Positions 19,511-31,700 of a stretch of 64,000 bases of DNA are shown here, in pieces (within the stretch, counting starts at the first letter, position 1; each line of letters opens with the position of its first letter). The translations under genes were made by a program, and so were the position numbers. The DNA is from Owenia fusiformis (taxonomy: Eukaryota > Annelida > Polychaeta > Sabellida > Oweniidae): NCBI GenBank assembly GCA_903813345.2, contig CAIIXF020000001.1, positions 46,829,885-46,893,884 of the forward strand, read 5' to 3'. The notes below the pieces were generated by a model that did no database searches, was not told where the DNA came from, and saw only the letters and a program-made list of their open reading frames with translations.

Positions 19511-21349
19511 AAAAATTTCCAGGGGGGTTCACATTAGTTCAACGTCGTTAAACTCAATAACGGCGTTCTTTACTATTAGGAATTTTCTTGGGGCCGTTAT
19601 TGAGTTTAACCTCTTTGCTATTCTTTCCTTTGATGCAAGTTCTGGATCCATCGAAACCATTTTGCCGCGATAACGTGCAATTGATACTTGACAATAATAT
19701 AAAAACACATAACATCAAGCGATTTAACACAATATTATTGCGTTAAATGTTCATTTATACTTGTAAAATGAGGCTACACTTACCGATCTCTAAAATGACA
19801 TTTCCGCATGTCCGTCATTGTGTCTGTTCGTCCGAGTGTCCCGGATCGTAAAATTAAACTACTAGCGAAACGAAATTGTTGTCAAATAGATTGTTAATTA
19901 TTATCGCGATAAATCGCATCAAAAGATAAATTTTGAGGATAGCAGGTATCTTTGATTGATTTATATAGCGCGTGTATACACGCAAAATAGTTATTAATTG
20001 CAAACCTACTGTTTGTAAATGCAGTGCCGCGATGACGGTTAATTGCTGATACGATTTGCAATTTCGATGTTACCGAACTGACCGACATTTTCGTTATATT
20101 CCAAACCTGTCTCCAATATTTCCGTAATTATGCATCAATAGGGTCTAAAGGGGATACGGGATGGTGTGTATGTATTCATAAGGTATGTATGCATGCTTGA
20201 ATCACATTGTGTGTAATATGACCATGGTTTCAGGGTTTAATTCTTAAAATCGCGGATTCGGTAGTATTGAATCTCTAATAAAGATGGCGCGAAAGTTTTT
20301 CCTTATAAGGTCAAAATATTTCCCATGATGCAGTTCGCGGGGGAACAAAATTTTTCTACCTTGTTTTTCCCCGTTGGTTTAACATGGGGATTTTCATACC
20401 CATTTTTCAAGCGATATTTTCGATCGAATCTCCATGCGATCGGAGAAAACAAACTATCAGAAACAATTAGTCTTTTAATAATCTTTATATAACATATATT
20501 TTTTTTCATTTTATTGGCTCCTAACGGGGTGAAAACAATGATTGAAAATGGGAGTATATTCCGGAAGAGAAGAAGTCACGTGACTAGTCGCCATATTGGA
20601 AAAAGCAATTCCATTCGACTTTCAACACGTTCATGCCAATATTACCGCACTACAAACTGTAACATCGATGCAACAACTGAATAAAAGTACTCATCTTCAT
20701 ATTACATTATAGAGTTACGTTGAAAACCCACAAACAACTGAGCATTTGACCAAAGAAGACACGTCGCTATTATCTAGGTCAAGTTTAGTGGTTCGAAAGC
20801 AAATCTTACATACTCGTTTCCGAATTTTGTTGTTAATTGTATAATCTTTTATTGATTAAATCTGGTATACTGACTATTAATTCAATGACAAAGAAGAAGA
20901 ATTCCGATGGTGTCATTTTTTTATTTAGCTTGCGGGTGTAAAAACAAAATTGCGTAATTAATTTGATTTAGAACTTTCGGGTCTCACAAATAGCTACACG
21001 AAATGCATCGTTGAAAAATATTGACCAATCAAATTTTGTCCTTTTTGAGTACATATATGCACCATATATGCGAACGTTCTGATTCAAAGAGCGAACAGCG
21101 AAATGGAGAATTAGTTCCGCTTGTCGAAACCTGCTGAACGATTAAATTAACGCATCAAGGGCAAAATGAGCATGGAGGTTAGACCTAGCCGGGGCCATAA
21201 GACATGTCAGATAAGAAACGAGGCCCAGGCTAGGTCTAATGTTGTTGGACTAGGTTCACATTTGACAATTTTGGCCCAAATATGGCTAAAATCACAAGAG
21301 AAGTGCTCAAAATGGTGAAAACTGCATGATTTTGACTGAAGAATTTTTG

Positions 21350-21412
21350 GCCAGGGGGGGGGGGGGGGTTCGCCCGAACCCTGCGAACCCCCCCCTGGCT
21401 ACGGGCCTGAAT
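21350..21412 (-). repeat. Inverted copy of the poly-G-associated element
   Basis: G-run at 21354-21368, then GTTCGCCCGAACCC and CCCCCCCTGGCTACGGGCCTGA, so two G/C tracts bracket a short palindrome. It matches the complement of 19458-19480. Confidence 0.7.
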
Positions 21413-22964
21413 ACCATACACGATCCAATAATACCAAGCCATATTTTCCAATCGTTCAGTGTAGTTAGTGTTCATCGGCTTCAGTTCGTCTAGTGCAATC
21501 AATCAAACATTCCCCGGCTAGCATCGATTGCACCTTACATGTGAGCAAAGATACACACGTATCACATTTAACAGACAGACCACTGTTAGATCAATCGTTA
21601 AAGGACATATATATGCACATATAACAATCATAGCGTGGTGAAAATAAAAAATAAAACAAAGTAAAAATGAAGTAAATATAAGGTTATTCTGTTCTGTTTT
21701 TTCGTTGAAATCCGTTGACAATCTGTTCACAGGTTAGCTATCCCATTACCTTTCGGGTGTGAATCTTATTAAAACATCTTTTGGATTATGGCGACTGCTT
21801 TGCGAATGGATGTTAACCCTTTGAATTGCCTTTGGACTTCGAGACTGGATTTCATCTATCCCTCATCATTTGAGACTTAATTCTCTCTTACTAGTACTAT
21901 ACAGTATCTATGAACAACTATGTTTGATGTAATGAGTATTGGCCATGATGTCTTCGATTTCAATGCACCCCAAATAAAAGATTTCTTTTCAAATATCATT
22001 TCACTGTCTGCTCAGGAAAAATGAGCGAAATACTTATCTAACTAGCGACGGCATTTTTCATTTCTCAGGAATTAATCCGTCAGAATTCACTGAAATTGCC
22101 AGCAAAAGGACGTATTTTTGAGACTAATTAGTCTTTTATTCAAAAGTCTCCAAGAATAACACTCTCAACTCGTTAAACTCCGATTAGCTGAAATATATCT
22201 GTTTCATAACGGTATGGAAGGAAACGTTTATTATCAAGAATTGAATGTACTTTTAACATGTAATTATTGTGCACGAATCTGTGACAGTGATACAGAGCAA
22301 TCAACATGTCAGCAATCACAACGCTTTTGATGGGCAGTCATATTCATTCATGAATTATAAGTAATACCTACTTCTAAAATACAAGTAGAGCAATTTTTTG
22401 CATCATCACGTTACAGTCGGAAATTAGAGAACTATGTATTGATTTACAAAAAAGGCCATTGTCGAAAAAGTTATTCAGGTATATATTCTAATGCGCATTG
22501 ATTTTGGGCGTCTCAAAATTGCTGTAACGATGTAATGGCTTTGGAGTCATTGTTTGTCGAATAAAGAATATGTTGTTGACGTTCTCTGTTATTTCCGCTG
22601 GCACTCATTCAAACATTCCATCTAAATCCATGAGTAACTAAATTGTTTTGTTCGCATTTTTGCATGTTTGCATTTTTGCGCTTATGATTTGCTATGTTCA
22701 ATGCTTTTTTCTCCCCATGCTCATCATTTGCAAGCAATATTGAAATGTTCAATTTTGAAGTCTCATCGTAAAATGTGAAAATGTTTTTAAAGATACTATG
22801 TTTGGTAATTAAATAAAATGCATACTGCACTGTAATATTTCGGTGAAACATAAAAAGTTCATCATTTTTAATTGGGAACAGGTCCAATTAGGCTAGGACA
22901 ATAACTTATCTTAATGCTATACCACCTGTCCTGTAGTAGTTTGGTTTACACAGTCTAAGCTTTC

Positions 22965-23090
22965 GCATCTTGGGGAAGTCAGACGCTTAGCCGCCCAACC
23001 CCTTCGCCCCCTTAATAGGGGGTATCGGGTGGCCTGGACCCCGGAGGCGACTATCTATGTCATCACTCGGCCCCTAGGGGGCTATTGTCC
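22965..23090. other. GC-rich patch of unknown nature
   Basis: In a strongly AT-rich setting this stretch is GC-rich with short palindromes (CCCCCTTAATAGGGGG, GGCCCCTAGGGGGCTA). No open frame or RNA family is recognised. Confidence 0.4.
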
Positions 23091-23598
23091 CAAAGATTAA
23101 TGATTATATAAGGTTGCATAATCAGGATTATGCGCTTTCATTGCGTAACATTATCTCATGGTTACGTATTCGGTTATTTTGTATACAATTACGCAAGCTC
23201 TATTTCGATAGATAGCCGTGTCCCCATGCCAAAAACATTTTGTAAAATGTTTCATATTTATATAACATAGAGGTTTACACATGTTCTTTGGATATGAATG
23301 GCCAATAGATTAGTAAATGGATCAATGTAAAGGATCGGAGTTTCTGAGAAATTGGAAATCATCGTAATATAATCCTGTTTTTAAGTTAGTGAGGGAAATA
23401 ACCCAACATGACCCGATCAACCATGGCCATATCTTCATGTAAAGATTAGCTTTTATTGAAAAAACACATTTATTGATCACATCACTAAAAACAAAATGAT
23501 TTAGGAATATGTTTATGTCGATTGATATCAGAACGGTGGGTAGAATTTCGAAACGAAAGTGGGGCGTGAAAAAGAAAAGTACTAAGAATCTCCTCTTC

Positions 23599-23878
23599 CA
23601 AGGAGGATTGGATCCTAAGGACGCAACTCAATATTTTCCAACAATGAATCCGATCTTGAAGGATGTCGTGATTTTCACCTCAAATTTTGATTTGCGAGTT
23701 TTGGTTTTATTACATAGCAAAAAGATTAAAAACACACAAGTAGTGATCAAGATATTAGGTCGAATCTTTTGGATTGCTGATAGTTTTATTACCAGTTTTA
23801 TATCAGACAATGACAACAATCTGACGTTTTCTTTGTTGGTAAATATCGAGATTGCATTCTGGGATCCATCCTCCTTGT
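23599..23878. mobile_element. Family B (Mutator-like) MITE, 280 bp
   Basis: Ends CAAGGAGGATTGGATCC and GGGATCCATCCTCCTTG are inverted, and TATTTTCCAACAATGA near the left resembles 15717-15740 inverted. The flanks TCCTC are similar but no clean 9-bp duplication remains, consistent with an older copy. Confidence 0.65.
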
Positions 23879-24009
23879 CCTCGAACAATTTAATTTTAAT
23901 GTAGTTACTCTTAATTTTCTCTCGGGTTACTCTGTGACAAAAACAGAAAGATTTCAATAACCCATTATTAAGTCACTACCATAAGTGACATGTTATAGTC
24001 TCAAACTTT

Positions 24010-24115
24010 TTTTGTGGACGGTGTTTGGTGTCCAGTGGTTGGTATTCGACGTTCTGCGTCTGTAACAAATGTAATGTGGTGACATTTGCATGTTAATGCT
24101 TTGTTTTCAGATTAG
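24010..24115. repeat. Dispersed repeat, inverted copy of 12436-12540
   Basis: GACGGTGTTTGGTGTCC, GCGTCTGTAACAAATG and TTTGCATGTTAATGC match the complement of 12436-12540. Confidence 0.5.
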
Positions 24116-25536
24116 AATTGAGCCCAGTTAATACTAGTCTCGGTTTCAATATATTGGCAAATCATTACGTTACTTGGTAACTTCATTTCATTATAAGCAG
24201 CTTATGAGAGTGCAGGGTTATAAAATCCAGATTATGCAAAGGTGGAAGGAATTATTAGTTAAAGGGATAATCACACAAAACATGGACATGGATTTACAAT
24301 TGAATCTAAGTTCCAACTGAAAAAGATTTTTTGGCCTCTAATGCACGACTAAACGTAAACTTCTCTGGGTCTATCTGTTCCTAAGGCAATCGCGGCACAG
24401 AAAAAAATTCGTCAAGTTTCGTATATAGATGGAGTAAGTTGCAGGTCTGATATTTTGAATTTTTGGGCTTTTATCGTTAGTAAACAGCAGCAGACTTGGT
24501 ACGAAGATATCCCAGTATTTCTTAATTTTAAAACATCAGATCCAAGCAAAAGCCATAAGATATTCTACCTTTAAATAATTTCATCACTTCAGAAGGTATA
24601 ATTAACGAACAGTATAAGGTCTTTGTTATAACTGACATTGTACTTTATTAATAGTTTATTATCTTGTATTGATGAAATCCGAACAATGCTTTTAGCGTAA
24701 TAACATCTCACCTACAAAAGTAATCTATGAAAGTATCTGGCTATTCAAAAGTTCATAATTGAAACACTGACATAAGTATATCACAATCTCATTAGTATAC
24801 TTAGAGTGTCTTTATTATCGATATTTCTCTATGACACGGGAATTACCTGAACTTAAATTACCAATAGGTTAAAGGACAATGCTCAGATACCATTGGGGGT
24901 CGGGTAAAAGCATCAATATTCGTCAAGATATTGAATAATTTCGCTATCACCCCTCTTTTGATGTAATATCAAATACAGACTTCACAACCTTTATATTAGT
25001 CCCCCCATTAGCACATTTTGTTAAAACAATGTGGTTGGACGATATTAAACATAACCAGACAAAATTATTTACAGATGATTGATGGGCTGGCTAACTGGCT
25101 AATGGTGCTACTTATTCCTACAACGCAGTGTTCTAATTTTACTAATTAATTTTAAATAAAACCTGCATTTGGTTTGTTTTCGTGGAATGTTTCATCATTC
25201 AGTGATACAAATATAATTAAATACAACTTAACCAGTTAACTTGTTCAATTGACCTGATAACCAACTGCATAATATAAAAAAACTGGTATTTACACATGAT
25301 TATTTACAATATATACAATGAGAATTGCCCTTAAGTACTTACGCTTAATACGTTCTCAATAATGGCGCTTAATAAAAATAGAATTTAATATAAATAAGTG
25401 CTTAATACAAAATAGAAGTGCACGTCAAAGAATGATAATGCGATGGTTATCGCAATCGATGTTTTTTAACCATAAATTATCAGGCGAACTTCTGGTATCT
25501 TATTCAATACCGATATGCGATATCTATTTGAACAGT

Positions 25537-25706
25537 TCAAAAGCTTTCAGGCAAAGATGTTTGGACTTGAGCACCCTCGTTTCCTAGCATTGACGTCATG
25601 GCGGCGGAATGTTCACGTGATCTCTGACGTAACGCTTCAATGCTGACATCAGCAGTATATAGTCTATCTGTATTAACTGTACTGGCGTCAGCAGTATGGT
25701 TGTTTC
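25537..25706 (-). CDS. Pax3/7: Pax3/7 exon 7: OAR-like motif and stop
   Basis: Acceptor CTTGTGTTCCAG, phase 1, 55 codons plus TGA at 25537-25539. It contains [16 protein letters not shown], close in pattern to the OAR consensus SIxxLRxKAxEHxxxI, and ends LPESF. A variant ATTAAA lies about 150 nt downstream; no AATAAA is seen close by. Confidence 0.88.
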
Positions 25707-28700
25707 CTGGAACACAAGGGTATGATTGATTACCAATAGGACACAACTCCCTATACTCACTTTCGGATCTAAACGGGGGGGGGGGGGGTAGGTGCATTAG
25801 ACTTTGAGCCCAGAAGAATGGCCTTTTACGGAAAAATACGTCTCTGTTTCTCCAAAAGTAAAAGTAAAGTAACATGGATTGCATGATATCAAACGGCAGT
25901 GTGGTTTTATTCGATGAAGACTAAAAATATCGATTTCAACATCCAACATATAGAAAAATAAGTTAACGGGCGTTACTTCTCCCGTTACTGCCCAGTATAT
26001 ACGTTTGCTGCAAAGTGTTCACTTTTCAAAGCTGAGTTGACTTGGGCAGTGTAATTAAAGTTATGTCTGATTAAGGAATAATTAAAGTATTTGCAGATTT
26101 GTTGTACCTACCCGAGCTAAACTGGCCAGTGTACGAGTGTAGAGAGGTCTTCAGGTCGGGGTATGGTGGAGACGCTTGGTTGGACTGGGGCATGGAGTGG
26201 TTCAGTTGACCCCACATGGAAGCTGACGTAACGTTGTTTCTCACGGACGCCTGGAGCAAATCAAGAAAGGATGTGATAATTAAGGTTATCATTATCCATA
26301 AACAATTTTATTTCTTCATTATTCTCATGATGCCATCTATTGATTGATTCAAAGTTTTAATGAAACATATTTTTCGTGATTGGAAGTTATAGACCTCTAT
26401 CTATCCATATTTCACATTTTCAATATACACAAAATACCCTTTTGAATAAAATTTTGCAATTAAATATAAATGTTGTGCTGCTCTATTCCATGGCGTCGCC
26501 TGTAAAATATCAACTGATGTTGGTTTAGTGACAAGGCAAGGAGGAATGGCTCCCAGGGACGCAACTCGATTTTTTCCAACAATGAAAATGTCCGAATGTT
26601 TTCTGTCATTATAACTGATCGATAAATTCATAATCAACTGTCCAAAGATTTGAACCAATATCTGTTTGGAAATAAGACTAAAACTCGTCATTCTATTCTG
26701 AAGTAAACAAAACGATGGCTGTTTGAATTCCAATTTCGTAATCATGACATACACTCCCCTCCATAAGTTTGGCAACCTTTTTTCCCCATTGAACTACGTG
26801 TTAAAGCCTCTTTACGTTTGAATTTTTATTTACTTAACCGGCGATGAAATAACTTATAATATTAATGGAAACGTAACTTGACTTTATTTCCAATACCTCC
26901 AAATTTTCTCATTTTTTTTCCTCAATTACAATAGGTCGAAAATTGATGATAAATTTGATGAATTTTTGAAAATCGTCATTCCCATGTAATCCAATGGGAA
27001 ATGGAGGGTTCGGGGCAAATCAGAAATCATGATATCTTTTCAGTAAAAAATTCAGCAAAAAATATTTTTATATAGAAAATTGAATTTTCTTACTTTTTTG
27101 AACACTAAGTGTTTAGTTTATTTGATGAATATTAAAGTTAAAGCGCTTCAAAGTCATTTTTGAAAATAATTTTTCGCCTCCTGTGTTATTTCAATGGGAG
27201 AGGTTTTTTGAAAAACAATTTTGACTTTAAAGCCCTATAACTTTGTTGAACCTGAAGAAACATATCAATTTTTTGTTAAATAAAGTTAGCAAATTCAATT
27301 ACCTGCCTAACTCGTATTTTTGCAAGGACTCGGATGGATGGATATTCTGTCATATGACTTGCGGCAAACCTACCATTTCCCATTGGTTAACATGGGAATG
27401 TCGATTTTCAAAAATTCATCAAATTTATCATCAATTTTCGACCTATTGTAAATGAGGAAAAAAATTGAGAAAATTTGGAGGTATTTGAAATAAAGTCAAA
27501 TTACGTTTCCATCAATAGTATAAGTATTTTCATCGCAGGTTAAGTAAATAAAAATTTAAAGGTAAAGAGGCTTTAACACGTAGTTCAATGGGGGAAAAAA
27601 GGTTGCCAAACTTATGGAGGGGAGTGTATCCACATATGGCAGAATATCGAGCTAGAACTCTGGGAGCCAGTCCTCATAGGTTTAGTGATAAGTAAATACA
27701 CTTGTAATTTATAGATGTCTCACCTGTGTCATGTACTGTTCGGTGTATGAGGGGAACATCTCCGAAGTGTGACGTGGCAGTGGCTGGTTTAGTAGCGACC
27801 CCGACCGGTAGAGACTGTTGTTTGTATCTATTGAAAATATAAATATACTATCTTAGACTTTTTAGGATTAAGATCTCAAAGATTTCACTGGTTCACATAA
27901 TTAGCTTTATCACTCTTCTTGATTAATATTAGCTGCCAAATAAGGATAGAAGTTAGACAATCACTACGGATGAACTACTGAGATATATTTCACAGGGGAT
28001 ACTTTATCTCGGTGTTCAGATAGTTGTCAAAAATGTTTCTTTTTATACACCCATAATCGGCCCATTGGCTTTGTTTTTAATACAGCAATTAATATTTGAT
28101 ATTAGTTACCTTGTGGCTGAAATGTATAACTGGGTTCAGCTGGTGTCGGCAGATATTGAAGGTTCATTCCAGGTATTCCCATACTGGGGTAGAAGCCATT
28201 CAGGGCAGAAATCTGGCTACTGCCAACCTGTTTGCGCCATCTAGCCCGTCTGTTACTGAACCATACCTAAAAAGAATATAAACGATTTAACGTTTTTACT
28301 CGGTAACAGTAAAAAGAATGGGCCACATGCCATGACGTACTTTATGACGATGATGTTTTGGAACCAAGGTAACTTAGGATTAAGACGCTTATCATTGTTG
28401 ATCTTGAAATCGTAAGTTACGATGGTACCAAAAAGACCATACATTCGGGTTATTAAATCGATAGCCTTGATGAAATGATACATTTTGATCAAAGGATCGT
28501 TGATTTTGTGGACACAGTCAGTCAGAACAACATACACCAACTTCAATGGGAAGATCCTAACAGAGGAATCAGCGATCTTTTATAATTAGTCAACTGAACA
28601 CTAATTAGTCAATTAAACCTATATATTGTGACCAAAGTCCGTCAGACTGTGTGACACCGTAAATGAACTAATCAAAAAGTTTAGACATAAGGGTCGGCCA

Positions 28701-31700
28701 TTTATAGTTTCACCATATTCCATCAGAGCAACGCTTGTAAATCAAATAATTATACCGTAAATAGTTATGTAACCTACTTGTACTCTTGCCTCTGTAAGCT
28801 TTGTTCTCTGCGCCAACTCCTCTCTTGTGAAGATATCGGGGTAATGTGTCCTCTCGAACGCCTTTTCCAAGACCTCGATCTGCTCTGCCGTAAATGTTGT
28901 ACGACTCCGGCGTTGCTTTCTTTCTAGCTTTAGTCCAGGCTCACACTCGGTATCAGAATCAACGTCAGAATCTGCAGTTAAAATCAAAAGTGGTTGAACT
29001 TTTTTGTCTTTCTTTGTTTGGGAAGAACCATTTACTCATGATGATGGAGCAGTGGTATAGATGACAATATCATCTGTGAATTTATATATGGGAATCCAGG
29101 GGCGGATCTGGGAATCAACAGGGGGGGGGGGGGGCAAATTTCAGGTCTGAGAGAAAACTTGAAAAATTTTGGGCCCCTAAAACCAAAAAGTGGGCCCGAA
29201 TTGTGAAATTTTGAGGCCCACTTTCTTCCCTAAAACTAAAAAATAAGGCCTTAAAAAGCCCAAGGGAGGGGGGGGGGCTGGCTTTTAAAAAAGCAAAATA
29301 GAAAGTGTGAGAGGAATACATCCATCCTGGTCTAAAGGTAACTTCAATTCATCCCATCATGAGCTGGGACAATGAAGCCCGATTTTGAAGAATCATTATT
29401 GCTACATATAATATTTGTACCTATGTCTGGATTCCAGTTTACGATAGAATAAACTCAATTTTCTTAACTGCCATACAAATTGCAAAACATTAATTCACTG
29501 TTAATATTTCATTGAAATCATTGTGTCATAGTTTGTATTCTGTCTTACATGAAATATACAAAAACGATTTACAAAAAAAGTTTTTACAAGTTCATATCCT
29601 TATTTTATATTTTGCAATTCTAATCAAAATTAAGAATGCACTTGGTATTTTCTTTCTCAGGAACTAAACCATTACTATGTTTAATTCATTTCACCTAAAC
29701 ATATTATTTATTAAAAACAACACATCACAATCCTTGGGCTTTGTATGTGTACAGCCCAGACAGTTGTATCAAAAAAATTATAACATTACATATATTTATA
29801 GTCCGGTTAAAATAGAAAAGTCGCCAGCGACGAACAGAAATATTCAAGTCAATAAAGTTGAAATTGACAACGTAATAATGTATTTCAACTTCATAGTTCC
29901 CTTGGGTCAATTGGCAATTCAATTTTTGACAATTGTAATAATGTATACAAGCCATTCATTATTAATATTTTGAATAAAATAATATCATCATACGGTAAGT
30001 TTGATTTCATTATTGAGCTGAGAATAAGCCTAATCGGATCGCGTATCCAGCAAAACGATTTTACGCAATCGAATGTATAAATGTATTAACCATTTAACAA
30101 TAACTTACTGGTCCTTACTTCATAACTCGAGGTTTCAGAAACGGACAACTACGATTGTGAACAATACTCTAGACATAAGATACGACTTTTGGATAAAACT
30201 GATTCATAATCATGCGAGAGACTCTGCAGATTTACAATTCTGATTTAAGAAAGAAATGACAAGTGAAGAGTCATTGTAAAATTCCTGAAATTATTTTTCC
30301 TCGTAAAATGAAGACTTTAATCAGAAAATGTTGACTTGATATCATACATTGAGGGCTTGATGTTCTTATTAATTTCTGTGAATTTTTAATGCATGCTTAC
30401 ATGGTGGGATAAGCAACAAGGAGGGAGCTCCAGTCAATTCCTCAGGTTGAACATTGAAATTTAATGCGGCATAACTAACATATTCCGGGCCATATTAATT
30501 CATAACTGAATGAGAATAAAATAACAAACTATAGCAAATGCTAGAAAGCCAAACCTAATACTTCGTTTAATTTCACGATAATGTGATTCATTTGTAAATG
30601 TGCATTAAACATTCTTTTTTCAAAGATTACTGTAGTTCATATACATAATTGGGTTGACAAAAATATAATTGTGAAACCTACACAATGATCTGGAAAGAAA
30701 AGAATAATCAGTTTGACTGGAGTTAATAAAAATGCAATAAAAGACTTTTGAAAAGGAAACCGTGAAAGTCAATGAAAAGCGCATCTCATTGTGAATGCGG
30801 CATATGAAGTCAATTTCGTTTTTATATACTGTTAACTGGACCGAACTTTGATGCATTCACAAGGAGCCTATCATCACTAATTGTCTGCCATCATAAATAT
30901 GAATAATGTTTTTAAAGAAATCAAATACATAGGTTTTGAAAGTAGTGATATCTAAAGACAACGCCCTGTCAATGAAACATCTTAATTAATTTAGAAGAGA
31001 TGAAACTACAATAGCTCAACGCATTGTTCAAGAAGAACACTTAGGAGTTGGGACCAATGAAACATATGCTCGTTGAAACAATTAAATTAAAGTCATGAAC
31101 ACGCTTATTTGCACTGCTCAATAAAATAATTTTATTAAAATGTAAAGGGTGTCAAAGAGTAAATGAATTTGAGGGATCCCTGTTGCTAACAAGTCATTAC
31201 AGACTAAAATGGACTTCTGCCTATTTATAGTCAGTTCATATTTATCACTTGGTGCTTTAATGTCATTGTCCGGTAATGATATTTTTATTAGCTTCATGTT
31301 TTGTCGGTATATTCAATTTTCTGACCACAGATACGTCCCTAATACTGACATCGTCTGGAAATTTGTCTCGATCTCTAGATAACTAAACATGGATATATAA
31401 ATCAAGTGACACTTACCCAATTCTGTTTTTTCACTACGTAGAATGCCATCAATTGAATGATCTGGGGTTATTGTAACGTCGTTCTCGTCACTCGCGTTGC
31501 CGTCATCTTCAACGCTCCTGTGACGACTTCTGAGGACGCGGCTGATGGAGCTCACACTAGGGACGTTCATCTTGTCACAAACTCCGTCTTTCAGAAGACG
31601 GTCACGTATCTCCCAGCTAAAGATACCCGGATTTTCCTTCTTGTAGTCTTCAATCTTACGCTCAACTTGCGGTGTTGCAACTCTAGGTTTGCTCCCACCG

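Larger units (their letters stand above)
18485..25536. other. Intergenic region between CCP gene and Pax3/7 3' end
   Basis: About 7 kb with no exon I can support. It contains a GT-run with G-run (19034-19063), two copies of the poly-G element (19458-19510, 21350-21412), a GC-rich patch (22965-23090), a family B element (23599-23878) and the dispersed repeat at 24010-24115. Upstream exons of the CCP gene may be hidden near its left end. Confidence 0.5.

Noticed and set aside
25707-25884. N-terminal extension of the last Pax3/7 exon up to a Met at 25884
   Set aside because: Contains a poly-G run and lacks Pax similarity; a good acceptor at 25707-25708 explains the exon.
26640-26665. tRNA T-loop-like word GGTTCAAATC on the minus strand
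   Set aside because: No cloverleaf partner arms or acceptor stem around it.
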